A stretch of DNA of 64,000 nucleotides from Nocardia farcinica (GCF_001182745.1 NZ_LN868938.1:3224001-3288000); one strand, 5' to 3'. Positions 36,320 through 45,647 are shown, numbered from the stretch's first letter. Numbers and translations: made by a program. Notes: a model not told the origin generated them from the letters alone.

Positions 36320-37813
36320 ATGCTGCGCTTCGGGACGGCGGGACTGCGCGGACCGGTCGGACCGGGACCGGACGCGATGAACACCGAGACGGTCGCGCGC
36401 GCGACCGCGGGCGTGGTCGAGTGGCTGCGCGGCCGCTGCCTCGGCGGCGGCCGGGTGGTGGTGGGGCGCGACGCCCGGCACGGTTCGGCCGAGTTCGCCG
36501 CCGTCACCGCCGAGATCTTCCAGGCGGCGGGTTTCCCGGTGACGCTGCTGCCCGAACCGCTGCCGACCCCGGTGGTCGCCTACGCGGTGCGAGCGCTGGG
36601 GGCGGTCGCGGGCGTGCAGATCACCGCCTCGCACAACCCGCCCGCCGACAACGGCTACAAGCTCTACCTCGACGGCGGATCGCAGCTCATCGCCCCCGCC
36701 GACGCCGAGATCGAACGGTGTATCGAGGCCGCGCGGCCCCCGTTCGACCGGGCGGCCGTCGCGCCGTCGGGCGCGGAGCTGGTGGATGACTACCTCGCGC
36801 GGGTGGCCGCGCTGCCGTCGCTGATCGGCGGACCCGGCCCGCGCGCGGCCGTGCGGATCGCGCTGACCCCGATGCACGGCGTCGGCGGCGACCTCGCGGT
36901 GCGCGCCCTGGCCGCCGCGGGCTTCACCGACGTGCACGTGGTGCCCGAGCAGTTCGACCCCGATCCGGACTTCCCGACCGTCGCCTTCCCCAACCCGGAG
37001 GAACCCGGCGCGGCCGACCTGGTGCTGGCGACCGCGCGGCGGGTCGGCGCGGATCTGGCCATCGCGCTGGACCCGGACGCCGACCGTTGCGCGCTGGGTG
37101 TACCCGGCCCGGACGGGTGGCGCATGCTGCGCGGCGACGAGACCGGCGTGCTGCTCGGTGACCGCGTCCTGCGCACCGCACCCGCCGACGCGCTGGTGGC
37201 GACCACGATCGTGTCCTCACGGCTGCTGTCGAAGGTCGCGGCCGCGCGCGGCGCCCGCTACGCCGAGACCCTGACGGGTTTCAAGTGGCTGGCCCGCGCC
37301 GGTGACGGCCTGGTGTACGCCTACGAGGAGGCCATCGGGCACTGCGTCGACCCGGCCACCGTGCGCGACAAGGACGGCATCTCCGCGGCGGTGACGGCCG
37401 CCGACATGGTGGCCGCCGGCAAGGCCGCCGGACGCACCCTGCTCGACGAACTCGACGACTACGCGGTGCGATTCGGCGTGCACGCCGGTGACCAGGTCTC
37501 GCTGCGGACGGCCGACACCGCCGCCGCGGCCGCCGTGGTCGAACGGCTGCGCGCCGACCCGCCCGCGGCACTCGCGGGCGAACCGATGCGCTACACCGAC
37601 CAGCTGCGGGTGCGGGGCCGGCTGCGCACCGATGCGCTGATCTTCGAGGGCGAACGCTCGCGGGTGGTGATCCGGCCGTCCGGCACCGAGCCCAAGCTCA
37701 AGTGCTACCTGGAGGTGGTGGAGCCGGTACGCGCACCCGCGGCCCTGGCCGCGGCGAAACAGGCTGCGCGGGAACGGCTCGCGGAGCTGGCGGATTACTG
37801 CCGCAGGCTCTGA
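36320..37813 (+). CDS. pmmB: Phosphomannomutase/phosphoglucomutase (PmmB-like)
   Basis: Alpha-D-phosphohexomutase of 497 residues with all four loops: the phosphoserine loop ITASHNPPADNGYK, the metal loop DPDADRCALG, the sugar loop YAYEEAIGHCVD and the phosphate-binding RPSGTEPKLKCYLE. It follows the PNP gene after 73 bases and may act on (deoxy)ribose-1-phosphate as well as hexose phosphates. No good ribosome site precedes the ATG. Its last codons and stop lie in a triplicated 23-base repeat. Confidence 0.9.
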   Translation: MLRFGTAGLRGPVGPGPDAMNTETVARATAGVVEWLRGRCLGGGRVVVGRDARHGSAEFAAVTAEIFQAAGFPVTLLPEPLPTPVVAYAVRALGAVAGVQITASHNPPADNGYKLYLDGGSQLIAPADAEIERCIEAARPPFDRAAVAPSGAELVDDYLARVAALPSLIGGPGPRAAVRIALTPMHGVGGDLAVRALAAAGFTDVHVVPEQFDPDPDFPTVAFPNPEEPGAADLVLATARRVGADLAIALDPDADRCALGVPGPDGWRMLRGDETGVLLGDRVLRTAPADALVATTIVSSRLLSKVAAARGARYAETLTGFKWLARAGDGLVYAYEEAIGHCVDPATVRDKDGISAAVTAADMVAAGKAAGRTLLDELDDYAVRFGVHAGDQVSLRTADTAAAAAVVERLRADPPAALAGEPMRYTDQLRVRGRLRTDALIFEGERSRVVIRPSGTEPKLKCYLEVVEPVRAPAALAAAKQAARERLAELADYCRRL

Positions 37814-37862
37814 GACATTGCTGCCGCAGGCTCTCAGACATTACTGCCGCAGGCTCTGACAC
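37794..37862 (+). repeat. Three tandem 23-bp copies across the pmmB stop codon
   Basis: ATTACTGCCGCAGGCTCTGAGAC-type units at 37794-37816, 37817-37839 and 37840-37862. The first holds the last pmmB codons and its TGA stop (37811-37813); the other two are non-coding copies with one to three base changes. Confidence 0.9.
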
Positions 37863-37875
37863 CGGCCACGATCGC

Positions 37876-37908
37876 GTTCGGGCCGCGCTCCCTCAGCGCG
37901 GCCCGAAC
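37876..37908. terminator. Terminator hairpin overlapping the upp 3' end
   Basis: GTTCGGGCCGCGCT (37876-37889) pairs perfectly with AGCGCGGCCCGAAC (37895-37908). The loop and right arm contain the upp stop codon and its last codons. It can serve both upp and pmmB, which converge here. Confidence 0.75.
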
Positions 37909-38516
37909 TGCCGATCGCCCGCGTCACCCAGACCGGGCACGATGTAGGCGTTCTCGTTCAATCCCTCGTCGACCGCGGCGGTCACCAGCCGTACCGGCAG
38001 GCCGCTGCGTTCCAGCGTGGCAATGCCTTCCGGCGCCGCGACCACGCACAGGGCGGTGATGTCGGTGGCGCCGCGGGCGGCAAGCAGTTCCAGGGTGTGG
38101 CGCATGGACCCGCCGGTGGCCAGCATCGGATCCAGCACGAACACCGGCACGCCCGCGAGGTCTTCCGGCAGCGACTCCATGTACGGCACCGGCTGATGGG
38201 TGCTCTCGTCCCGCGCGATCCCGACGAAACCCACCCGCGCGTCCGGCACCAACCCGGCGGCCGCATCGACCATGCCGAGCCCGGCGCGCAACACCGGCAC
38301 CAACAGCGGCGGCTGCGCGAGCCGGGCACCGGTGGCCGGGGCGACGGGCGTGTTGATCTCGTAGGTGTCCACCGGCGCCTCCCGCAGCGCCTCGTAGACC
38401 AGGATGCCGGTCAGATCGCACAGCGCCGCGCGGAAGACCGCATTGGGCGTGCGCTCGTCGCGCATCGTCGTCAACAGGGCAGCGGCCAGCGGGTGATCCA
38501 CGGTGTGCGTGCGCAT
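37893..38516 (-). CDS. upp: Uracil phosphoribosyltransferase
   Basis: Converts uracil and PRPP to UMP; 207 residues. The PRPP loop is [20 protein letters not shown], the uracil-binding C-terminus is [21 protein letters not shown], and [19 protein letters not shown] is typical. TATCGT (38528-38523) ends six bases before the ATG, indicating a leaderless transcript. It belongs to the pyrimidine and purine salvage cluster of this region. Confidence 0.95.
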   Translation of the reverse strand: MRTHTVDHPLAAALLTTMRDERTPNAVFRAALCDLTGILVYEALREAPVDTYEINTPVAPATGARLAQPPLLVPVLRAGLGMVDAAAGLVPDARVGFVGIARDESTHQPVPYMESLPEDLAGVPVFVLDPMLATGGSMRHTLELLAARGATDITALCVVAAPEGIATLERSGLPVRLVTAAVDEGLNENAYIVPGLGDAGDRQFGPR

Positions 38517-38661
38517 GAGGGAACGATAAGGTCGACGCGAGTGCGCAGTCGGGCGAGGCGGTGGAAAATGTTGCCGCGGGGGTGGAACCGCGGGGCGAGG
38601 CGGCGCGTCGAACTAGGTGGATGACGTACTCTGCCTGGGAACAACGGATGGGGGAAGCACT

Positions 38662-38979
38662 ATGTCGAAGATGTCGGCGGATACCGAGGGCATCGCCGCG
38701 TATGGCGCGACCGCCGGTGTCATGGCGGGCGAGATGGCGGGTGTCGCGGCGGGGGCCGCGGCCGCCGCACCGGCGCTGCTCGGGCCGATCATGGGGTTGA
38801 TCGGCGGCGATTTCGTGGCCGCCTACAGCGCGGCGCACGCCGGGCACGTCGCCTCGATCGCGCAGTTGTCGGCCGTGCTGTCCAGCATGGGCGGGGCCGC
38901 GGCGGGCGCGGCCACGGTGCTCACCGAGACGGACCTCACCAACGCCGCCGCCCTGCGCGGCGCCGAGTTGGACGGATGA
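38662..38979 (+). CDS. EspC-like ESX secretion-associated small protein
   Basis: A 105-residue, Ala/Gly-rich, two-helix protein. The second half (DFVAAYSAAHAGHVASIAQL then a second helix) has the pattern of EspC/DUF2580 type VII secretion substrates, and the length matches. The terminal YxxxD/E export motif is not intact: the Tyr position before TETD is Leu. GGGGGAAG precedes the ATG. It is four bases upstream of the NlpC/P60 gene and begins a compact four-gene plus-strand cassette. Family assignment is by pattern, not strong identity. Confidence 0.6.
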   Translation: MSKMSADTEGIAAYGATAGVMAGEMAGVAAGAAAAAPALLGPIMGLIGGDFVAAYSAAHAGHVASIAQLSAVLSSMGGAAAGAATVLTETDLTNAAALRGAELDG

Positions 38980-38983
38980 GCCG

Positions 38984-40108
38984 GTGATCGACATCAACGT
39001 GCTCGTCAAACCGCTGCTCGACCTGCTGAGCAGTTTCGGCTCCGGCGTGCTGCCCAGCGGCGGCCCCTCCGACGCGCTGGTGTCGGCGTCCACCGCCCTC
39101 GAGCAGCTGCACCAGCAGGGCCGCACGAGCATCAACCAGATGAACAGCGCCTGGGACGGGGTCGCCGCCGACGCCGCGACCGCCAAGGCGCTGCGGGTGC
39201 AGACCTCCGCCGCCACCATCTCCGACCGGGGCACCGAGATGGCCACCGTGGTGAATCAGGCTGCCGCCCAGGTGGAGACGGGCCAGAAGGATCTCAACGG
39301 CATCGTCCAGTCCTTCGTGAACACCGCCACCGCGCTCGGTCCCACGCTGGCGACGCCGCAGGGCCTCACGGTGCTGGTCGGCTCGGCCATCGAACACCTG
39401 AACCAGGGCCTGGCGGTGGTCGGGCGGGTGCGCAGCGAACTCGACACCCAGACCGCCGCCATCACCCAGCTCACCCCGCCGCCCTCCACCCCGCCGGTTG
39501 CCTCGCTGCCCGGCGCGCTCGCGGGCGGCGCGTCCTCGGGCCTACAGGGCCTGATGGGCGTGGTGGGCCAGGCGGGTTCACTCGCCACCACGATGGCGAG
39601 CACCCCGCTGAAGCAGGTGTCGAAGGCGGCGAACACCGGCACGACGCCGAGTTCGGCCGCGCCCAGCGGGCAGAACCCGAACTCGTCCACGTCGACGACC
39701 GCCACCACCGACGGGGTCAAGATCACCCTGCCCGACGGCAGCGTGGTCGAGGCGCCGAACGAGAAGGCCGCCACGGCGGTGCAGGCCGCGATCGGGGCCG
39801 TGGGCACGCCTTATGTGTGGGGCGGCAACGACCCGGGCTCGGGCATCGACTGCAGCGGTCTCACCAAGTACGCCTACGGCGAGGCGGGGGTGGAGTTGCC
39901 GCGGCTGGCGCAGGAACAGCACATCGGCCACCCCCAGGTCTCGCCCGGTGACCTGATGCCCGGCGACCTGGCCGTGTGGGACGGCCACGTCGCGATGGTC
40001 ATCGGCAACGGGCAGCTCGTGGAGGCCGGTGATCCGGTCTCGATCAGTTCCATCCGAACGGAGAACATGGGTATGGAGTTCTACGGCTTCTACAGGCCCA
40101 CCGCATGA
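38984..40108 (+). CDS. NlpC/P60 peptidase fused to a WXG-like helical domain
   Basis: A 374-residue protein. The N-terminal 160 residues are helical with a WDG turn at 57-59, resembling the WXG100/PPE helical hairpins recognised by ESX systems; a Ser/Thr/Pro/Gly linker follows; the NlpC/P60 domain (about 262-374) has catalytic Cys290 (GSGIDCSGLTKYAYG) and His335 (WDGHVAMVIGNG). No Sec signal peptide is visible, so export by a type VII system, together with the EspC-like neighbour, is plausible. It probably cleaves peptidoglycan peptides, either in wall remodelling or as a toxin against other cells. Confidence 0.8.
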   Translation: MIDINVLVKPLLDLLSSFGSGVLPSGGPSDALVSASTALEQLHQQGRTSINQMNSAWDGVAADAATAKALRVQTSAATISDRGTEMATVVNQAAAQVETGQKDLNGIVQSFVNTATALGPTLATPQGLTVLVGSAIEHLNQGLAVVGRVRSELDTQTAAITQLTPPPSTPPVASLPGALAGGASSGLQGLMGVVGQAGSLATTMASTPLKQVSKAANTGTTPSSAAPSGQNPNSSTSTTATTDGVKITLPDGSVVEAPNEKAATAVQAAIGAVGTPYVWGGNDPGSGIDCSGLTKYAYGEAGVELPRLAQEQHIGHPQVSPGDLMPGDLAVWDGHVAMVIGNGQLVEAGDPVSISSIRTENMGMEFYGFYRPTA

Positions 40109-40446
40109 GCGAGCAGCAGATCCCGAACGTCACGGTCGCGGTCAGCCAGAACCGGTCGGGCACCATCGCCGTCAAGGCCACCGACCAGGGCATGCCGGTG
40201 GAGATCAAGTTCGAGCGCAGCGAATACCGCTACGGCGCACAGGCGCTGGCGAACGAGATCCTGCGGCTCACGCAGCGCTCGGCCGTCGCCGCCCGGGCCA
40301 AGCGCCGCGAGGTGCTGGCCGAATCGGGCATGCCCGCCGACATCCTGGACCGGCTCGGGCTGCCCACCCGGCAGCAGGCCGTCGACGAGCTGGACCGCAT
40401 CGATGACGCCGACACCGGTCCGACGAGCTGGATGAGGCCGGTATGA
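40105..40446 (+). CDS. Small protein of unknown function in the ESX-like cassette
   Basis: A 113-residue protein, start overlapping the NlpC/P60 stop (ATGA). The first 40 residues look beta-rich (IPNVTVAVSQNRSGTIAVKA), followed by a charged helical part (AANEILRLTQRS-like through ARAKRREVLAES). Genes of this size and position often accompany YbaB-like genes in actinobacterial ESX-associated loci. It could be a chaperone or immunity factor; no family is recognised. Confidence 0.65.
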   Translation: MSEQQIPNVTVAVSQNRSGTIAVKATDQGMPVEIKFERSEYRYGAQALANEILRLTQRSAVAARAKRREVLAESGMPADILDRLGLPTRQQAVDELDRIDDADTGPTSWMRPV

Positions 40447-40483
40447 CGGGAGGGCGCGCGATGCGCGTTGAGGGAGGCACAGC

Positions 40484-40831
40484 ATGAGCGCGGAAATGGA
40501 TGCCCTGGTCGCCGGCGCGACCGCGAAACTGGAGGCGCTCGAAGCCGCGCTGTACGGCCTGAAGCAGGTGAAAGGCACCTTCACCACCGAGGACGGCGCG
40601 GTGAGCGTGGAGGTGAACAGCGACGGCGCGCTGGTCGGCCTGCGGCTGTCGGAGGCGGTCACCGCGATGGCGCCCGCCGACGTCGGTCAGCTCATCGTGT
40701 GGGCCTGCCGGCAGGCCGCCGAGGACGCGGGCGCCCAGCGGTCGAAGGTCGTTGCGACACTGAACGAATCGTTCGCTTCGGACACGACCTCGGTTCCGGG
40801 GTCGCCGGGAGGCAGGCCGGATAGTGCCTGA
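40484..40831 (+). CDS. YbaB/EbfC-family protein (EspL-like)
   Basis: A 115-residue protein: an N-terminal helix (MDALVAGATAKLEALEAALY), a three-stranded core (GTFTTEDGAVSVEVNSDGAL) and a C-terminal helix, the fold of YbaB/EbfC nucleoid proteins. EspL in ESX-1 loci belongs to the same fold. It closes the cassette, because the next gene has its own promoter. Role probably as a secretion-associated cytoplasmic partner; DNA binding is the other option. Confidence 0.7.
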   Translation: MSAEMDALVAGATAKLEALEAALYGLKQVKGTFTTEDGAVSVEVNSDGALVGLRLSEAVTAMAPADVGQLIVWACRQAAEDAGAQRSKVVATLNESFASDTTSVPGSPGGRPDSA

Positions 40832-40857
40832 GCCGGAAGGTCGATAGGCTTCCGCAC

Positions 40858-42102
40858 ATGGCTTCTGGAGACATCGTCCCGATCGAGCTCGGCCTGACCG
40901 ACGGCGATCTCGTCACCCTGTGGGCACCGCGCTGGCGTGACGGTGACGACGAGTGGATGGCGTTCCTCGGACACGAGGACACCCTCTACGGTTTCGAGGG
41001 CGTCGCCGAGCTGGCGGCGTTCGTCCGGACCAACTCCGACAACGATCTCGTCGACCATCCCGCCTGGAAGGTGGTGGTGGGGCTGTCGGCGGCGGAGCTG
41101 GAGCCGGAGGAGAACTACTCCTACGATCTGGTCGGCGTTCCCGAGCTGGCGGCGGGCGATCCGGATCCGGAGACCATCGCCGAACTCGAGGAGACCCTCG
41201 AGATGGTCCGCAACATCGGTGATGTCTGCGAGCTGGAGACGGTGACCAAGTTCTTCAGCTCCCACCCGGTGCTCGGTGCGCTGCCGAGCGGGGTGAGCGC
41301 GTTCGTCGGCCGTGACGGCGAGGAGCTGTGGGACCAGATCGGCGCCGCCATCGCCAAGGACTGGGACGCGGTACTCGACGCGGTCGACACCGTGGTGAGC
41401 ATTCCGGAGGTCGACGCCGACGCGCTCGCCGTGGCCGAGGCGGAGCTGCTCGCCGCCGAGGAGAACGTGGTCGACGCCGACGACGTCGCCGACGCCGAGG
41501 AGGAAGAGGAGTTCGAGCCCGTCGATCTGGACGCGGACGACGAGGACGAGGAGGAGTCGTTCTGGCACGAGGTCGGCATCGACCCGGTCAAGATCGTCAC
41601 CTCCGAGGGCACGTACTTCACGCTGCGTTGCTACCTCGACGACGAACCGATCTTCCTGGGCCGCGACGGCTCGATCCTGGTGTTCGGTTCCGAGCGCGCG
41701 CTGGCCCGCTACCTGGCCGACGACCACGATCACGACCTGGCCCGGGTGAGCACCTACGGCGACGTGCAGACCGCCGCCGTGGACGGCTCGCTCGAGGTCG
41801 AGGTCACCGACGAGAACGTCTACGTGCTGCCCGGCCTGGCCGAGGATCTGGCCGAGGGCCCGCGTGCGGTGGACATCGATCAGCTCGACCTGGCGGTCGA
41901 ATTGTTCACCGACGCAGCCGATTACGCCGACGACGACGCGGTGGAAACCGCGCTGGCCAAGTCCACGCCGCTGGGCTGGTACGTCTCCTACCTGTTGAAC
42001 CCCGACCCGACCAGGCTGGCCCCGAACCCGCCCTACGCGGCCGAGGCGCAGGCCTGGCGCGAGCTGGAACGCAACTTCGAGGCGCGCCTGGTGAGCGAGT
42101 GA
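40858..42102 (+). CDS. Conserved actinobacterial protein (Rv3311-like) with an acidic linker
   Basis: A 414-residue cytoplasmic protein of unknown function. The N-terminal part (about 1-165) and the C-terminal part (about 235-414) are separated by an extremely acidic stretch (runs such as DAEEEEEFEP and DADDEDEEES, about 200-235). Two similar-looking half-domains (MAFLGHEDTLYGFEG and PIFLGRDGSILVFGS) suggest an internal duplication. TAGGCT (40845-40850) ends seven bases before the ATG. Its position between upp and add matches Rv3311. Confidence 0.75.
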   Translation: MASGDIVPIELGLTDGDLVTLWAPRWRDGDDEWMAFLGHEDTLYGFEGVAELAAFVRTNSDNDLVDHPAWKVVVGLSAAELEPEENYSYDLVGVPELAAGDPDPETIAELEETLEMVRNIGDVCELETVTKFFSSHPVLGALPSGVSAFVGRDGEELWDQIGAAIAKDWDAVLDAVDTVVSIPEVDADALAVAEAELLAAEENVVDADDVADAEEEEEFEPVDLDADDEDEEESFWHEVGIDPVKIVTSEGTYFTLRCYLDDEPIFLGRDGSILVFGSERALARYLADDHDHDLARVSTYGDVQTAAVDGSLEVEVTDENVYVLPGLAEDLAEGPRAVDIDQLDLAVELFTDAADYADDDAVETALAKSTPLGWYVSYLLNPDPTRLAPNPPYAAEAQAWRELERNFEARLVSE

Positions 42103-42106
42103 GACG

Positions 42107-43204
42107 TCAGCCGATCAGCACGGCGTAGCCGGGCTTGATGATGTCGTCGATGATGCGCAACCGTTCCGGGAACGGGATGAACGCCGACTTCATGGCGTTG
42201 ATCGTGAACCGTTCCAGGTCGCTCCAGCCGTAGCCGAAGGTCTGCACCAGCTTGTGCATCTCCTGGCTCATACTCGTGTCGCTCATCAGCCGGTTGTCGG
42301 TGTTGACGGTGACGCGGAAGCGCAGCCGGGCCAGCAGGTCGAACGGATGCTTGTCCAGCGAGGGCACCGCGCCGGTCTGCACGTTGGACGACGGGCACAG
42401 CTCGAGCGGGATCCGCTTGTCGCGCACGTACCGGGCGACCAGGCCGAGTTCGGCGTCGGCCACCGAATCACCGACCCGGATGTCGTCGGTGATCCGCACG
42501 CCGTGCCCGAGGCGGTCGCAACCGCAGAAGGCCAGTGCCTCGTGGATCGACGGCAGCCCGAAGGCCTCACCGGCGTGGATGGTGAAGTGCGCGCTGTTGG
42601 CGCGCATGTACTCGAAGGCGTCCAGGTGCCGGGTGGGCGGGTATCCGGCCTCGGCCCCGGCGATGTCGAAACCGCCGACCCCGCGATCGCGCCAGCGCAC
42701 CGCGAGTTCGGCGATCTCGCGGGAACGCGCGGCGTGCCGCATGGCGGTGAGCAGACAGGTCACCACGATCGGCTGGCCGGCGGCCGCGGCCGCCCGCTCC
42801 CCCTCGCGGAAGCCCGCCAGCGTGTGCTCGACCACCTCGTCGAGGCTGAGCCCGCGTTCCAGGTGCTGCTCGGGCGCGTAACGCACCTCGGCGTAGACCA
42901 CGCCGTCGGCGGCGAGATCGAGGACGCATTCCCGAGCGACCCGGCGCAGCCCCTCGGAGGTCTGCATGACGGCCACGGTGTGGGCGAAGGTCTCCAGATA
43001 CCGTTCCAGCGAGCCGCTGTCGGCGGCCTCCCGGAACCAGGCCGCCAGCTCGGCCTCGGTGTCGGCGGGTAATTCGTCGTAGCCGCACTCGGCGGCCAGT
43101 TCGAGCACCGTCGCGGGCCGCAGGCCACCGTCGAGGTGGTCGTGCAGCAGGGCCTTGGGTGCTCGGCGGATCGAGGCGAGGGTCAGCGGCGTCGGTCCTG
43201 TCAT
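42107..43204 (-). CDS. add: Adenosine deaminase
   Basis: Deaminates (deoxy)adenosine to inosine, feeding the PNP; 365 residues, the same as the mycobacterial enzyme. Metal and catalytic motifs: [10 protein letters not shown] at the N-terminus, [20 protein letters not shown] and [13 protein letters not shown]. The ATG at 43204 has TACCGT ending six bases upstream (leaderless-like) and is preferred over a longer reading from 43303. It converges with the Rv3311-like gene, four bases apart. Confidence 0.94.
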   Translation of the reverse strand: MTGPTPLTLASIRRAPKALLHDHLDGGLRPATVLELAAECGYDELPADTEAELAAWFREAADSGSLERYLETFAHTVAVMQTSEGLRRVARECVLDLAADGVVYAEVRYAPEQHLERGLSLDEVVEHTLAGFREGERAAAAAGQPIVVTCLLTAMRHAARSREIAELAVRWRDRGVGGFDIAGAEAGYPPTRHLDAFEYMRANSAHFTIHAGEAFGLPSIHEALAFCGCDRLGHGVRITDDIRVGDSVADAELGLVARYVRDKRIPLELCPSSNVQTGAVPSLDKHPFDLLARLRFRVTVNTDNRLMSDTSMSQEMHKLVQTFGYGWSDLERFTINAMKSAFIPFPERLRIIDDIIKPGYAVLIG

Positions 43205-43327
43205 GTCCACACGGTAGCCGCGCCCGGCCGATTCGGCAGGCGACACGGGCGCGGTCCACACACCCGTCGCCGCACGGTCACGGACTTGTCGGTCCGCGGC
43301 CATTCGACGGTGGGCCGAGGGGTGCGA

Positions 43328-43675
43328 TCACGACCGTGTGGCCGCCCGATCCGGGGCCGGGCGAGCGAGCAGGGCGCGGATCTCCGCGGCGACCAGGGCG
43401 GGGTCCTGCCCGGCCAGGAAACGACCGGCCGAGACGGTGCGATGGCGCAGGTCGGGCGCCCAGGCTCGCCACAGTGCGGCGGCGTCGTAACCGAGCGCGG
43501 CTCCCCAGTCCTGCGGGAGCACCGCGACCGGCATGCCGAGGGTGCGCCCGGCCGCCCGGTCGGCGCGGTCGTGCTCCACGTCGACGGTCGCGGAGGCGCG
43601 GTAGTCGGCGACGATCGATGGCACCGCGGCACGGGATGCGGCGAGGCAGGCGGCCCGGATCTCGCTGCTGCACGC
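43328..43675 (-). pseudogene. Remnant: C-terminal third of an alpha/beta hydrolase (haloacetate dehalogenase-like)
   Basis: About 115 codons resemble only the last part of haloacetate-dehalogenase-type alpha/beta hydrolases (IVADYRASATVDVEHDRADR, GRTLGMPVAVLPQD, then ALWRAWAPDL and SAGRFLAGQDPALVAAEI). The catalytic His region normally reads GHFL; here it is GRFL, so the His is lost. The N-terminal two thirds, with nucleophile and oxyanion hole, are missing: upstream sequence belongs to an unrelated fragment on the other strand. Confidence 0.6.
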
Positions 43676-43945
43676 CACCGACGGCGATCTCGCCTGCGCC
43701 CGCGCCGCGCTGCGGGACCTGCCCGATCCGCCGGCGGACCCGCACGCCGAGGCGCTGTGGTGCGTGATCGGTCGCGACGCGCTGCTGGCCGGTGGCCGCG
43801 ACTCCGTCGCGCGTGCGCACGCGGCGCTGCTGCCCGCGGCCGCCGAGTCCGCAGGCGGCGGGCGGGCTGTTCACCGCGGGACCGGTCGCCGGCTACCTCG
43901 CGGAACTGGCGTCCCACGCTCGGCTGAACGCGGGACGTCCGGCGC
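43665..43945 (+). pseudogene. Remnant: C-terminal end of a helical-repeat protein, frameshifted
   Basis: Plus-strand reading LLHATDGDLACARAALRDLP to AAAESAGGG is coding-like (TPR-type helices, high GC3); the natural continuation LFTAGPVAGYLAEL appears only after a one-base shift near 43858-43866 in a G-rich run. Nothing of the gene exists 5' of 43665, where the hydrolase remnant begins. It looks like the tail of a regulator or TPR protein; family uncertain. Confidence 0.45.
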
Positions 43946-45229
43946 TCAACCGATCCGGTCGAGCACGAGCGGGCCCGTGCCGGCGGCGGCGTCGCCGATC
44001 TCGATCCCCTCGCGCAGCGCGGCGGCCGCGGAGTCGAACGCCTCGGGGGTGTCGGTGTGCAGGGTGCACAGCGCCTGGCCAGCGGTGACGCGGTCGCCGA
44101 CCCCGGCATGCAGTGCCACGCCCGCGCCGTGCTGCACCGGGTCGCCCTGACGTGCCCGCCCCGCGCCGAGCCGCCAAGCGGCCACACCGACGCCCATCGC
44201 GTCGAGGCGGGTCAGTACGCCGTCACGGTCGGCGCGCAGGATCTCGGTGTGCGTGGCGCGCGGCAGCGGCGCGTCCGGGTCGCCGCCCTGGGCGCGCACC
44301 ATCGCGCGCCAGTGGTCCATCGCGCGGCCGGAGGCGAGCACATCGGCCGGATCGGTGTCCAGGCCGGCGAGGGCGACCATCTCGCGCGCCAGTGCCAGGG
44401 TCAGCTCGACGACGTCGGCGGGCCCGCCACCGGCCAGGACCGCCACCGCCTCGGCGACCTCGAGCGCATTGCCCGCCGTGCGGCCGAGCGGGCTGTCCAT
44501 CGCGGTCAACAAGGCCACCGTCCGCACGCCCGCGTCGGCGCCGAGCTCGACCATCGTGGTGGCCAATTCGGTCGCGGTCGCGCGGTCCTTCATGAACGCG
44601 CCGGAGCCGACCTTGACGTCGAGGACCAGTGCGGCGGTGCCCTCGGCGATCTTCTTGCTCATGATCGAACTGGCGATCAGCGGCACCGACTCGACGGTGC
44701 CGGTGACGTCGCGCAGTGCGTAGAGGCGCTTGTCGGCGGGAGCGAGGTCGGCGCCGGCCGCGCAGATCACCGCACCGATCGCCGGGTCGGCCAGGATGTC
44801 GCGCATCCGCGCCACCGGGACGTCGGCCCGCCAGCCCGGGATCGACTCGAGTTTGTCCAGGGTGCCGCCGGTGTGCCCGAGCCCGCGGCCGGACAGCTGC
44901 GGCACCGCCGCGCCGCAGGCGGCGACCAGTGGCGCCAGCGGCAGGGTGATCTTGTCGCCGACGCCGCCGGTGGAGTGCTTGTCGACGGTGGGCCGGGGCA
45001 GGTCGGTGAAGTCCATGCGCTGCCCGGAGGCGATCATGGCGGCGGTCCAGCGGGCGGTCTCGCGCCTGGTCATCCCGCGCAGCAGGATCGCCATCGCCAG
45101 CGCCGCCATCTGTTCGTCGGCGACCGCGCCCCGGGTGAAGGCGTCGATCACCCAGTCGATCTGCTCGTCGGAGAGCTGTCCGCCGTCGCGTTTGGTGGTG
45201 ATGAGGGAAACCGCGTCCAGAGCCGTCAC
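43946..45229 (-). CDS. deoA: Thymidine phosphorylase
   Basis: Pyrimidine-nucleoside phosphorylase of 427 residues, equal to the mycobacterial enzyme. The family signature SGRGLGHTGGTLDKLES, the phosphate-binding DKHSTGGVGDK, SIMSKKIAEG and LDVKVGSGAFMK are intact. The GTG at 45229 matches family length; the longer reading from 45286 would overlap cdd. It is 16 bases downstream of cdd, so the two form an operon that deaminates and then cleaves pyrimidine nucleosides. Confidence 0.94.
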   Translation of the reverse strand: MTALDAVSLITTKRDGGQLSDEQIDWVIDAFTRGAVADEQMAALAMAILLRGMTRRETARWTAAMIASGQRMDFTDLPRPTVDKHSTGGVGDKITLPLAPLVAACGAAVPQLSGRGLGHTGGTLDKLESIPGWRADVPVARMRDILADPAIGAVICAAGADLAPADKRLYALRDVTGTVESVPLIASSIMSKKIAEGTAALVLDVKVGSGAFMKDRATATELATTMVELGADAGVRTVALLTAMDSPLGRTAGNALEVAEAVAVLAGGGPADVVELTLALAREMVALAGLDTDPADVLASGRAMDHWRAMVRAQGGDPDAPLPRATHTEILRADRDGVLTRLDAMGVGVAAWRLGAGRARQGDPVQHGAGVALHAGVGDRVTAGQALCTLHTDTPEAFDSAAAALREGIEIGDAAAGTGPLVLDRIG

Positions 45230-45245
45230 GCGGCCAGTCTGGCAC

Positions 45246-45647
45246 TCACCGCTGCCCGGCGGCGAGGTCGTCGGGGCCGAAGGCATCGGGCAGCAACCGC
45301 GCCAGCGGAACCGGACCGGCCCGGTGGTCCACCAGCAACCCCGCTCCCCCGTGCTCGTAGAGCACCTGGCGACAGCGCCCGCAGGGCAGCAGGATTTCGC
45401 CGCGCGAATCGGTCACCGAGACCGCCAGCAACCGCCCGCCCCCACCCGCGATGAAGTTACCGACCAGTACAGTTTCGGCACAGAGGCCGAGTCCGTATGA
45501 GACATTTTCCACATTGCATCCGCTCACAATTCCGCCGTCGGCACGGAGAGCCGCCGCGCCGACCGGGAACCGCGAGTACGGCGCATAGGCGTTATGCATT
45601 ACCCGAAAAGCATTGTCGCGCAAAGAATTCCAGTCGATTTCGGGCAC
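45246..45647 (-). CDS. cdd: Cytidine deaminase
   Basis: Homotetrameric-type zinc enzyme of 133 residues: SGCNVENVSYGLGLCAETV (zinc Cys, catalytic Glu) and LPCGRCRQVLYEHGG (two zinc Cys). The GTG at 45647 follows GAGAAGG at good spacing; the longer ORF from 45719 lacks support. First gene of the cdd-deoA operon. Confidence 0.94.
   Translation of the reverse strand: MPEIDWNSLRDNAFRVMHNAYAPYSRFPVGAAALRADGGIVSGCNVENVSYGLGLCAETVLVGNFIAGGGGRLLAVSVTDSRGEILLPCGRCRQVLYEHGGAGLLVDHRAGPVPLARLLPDAFGPDDLAAGQR

Noticed and set aside
41121..41621. Ser-rich minus-strand reading frame opposite the acidic Rv3311-like region
   Set aside because: The Ser runs are the complement of Asp/Glu codons on the real strand.
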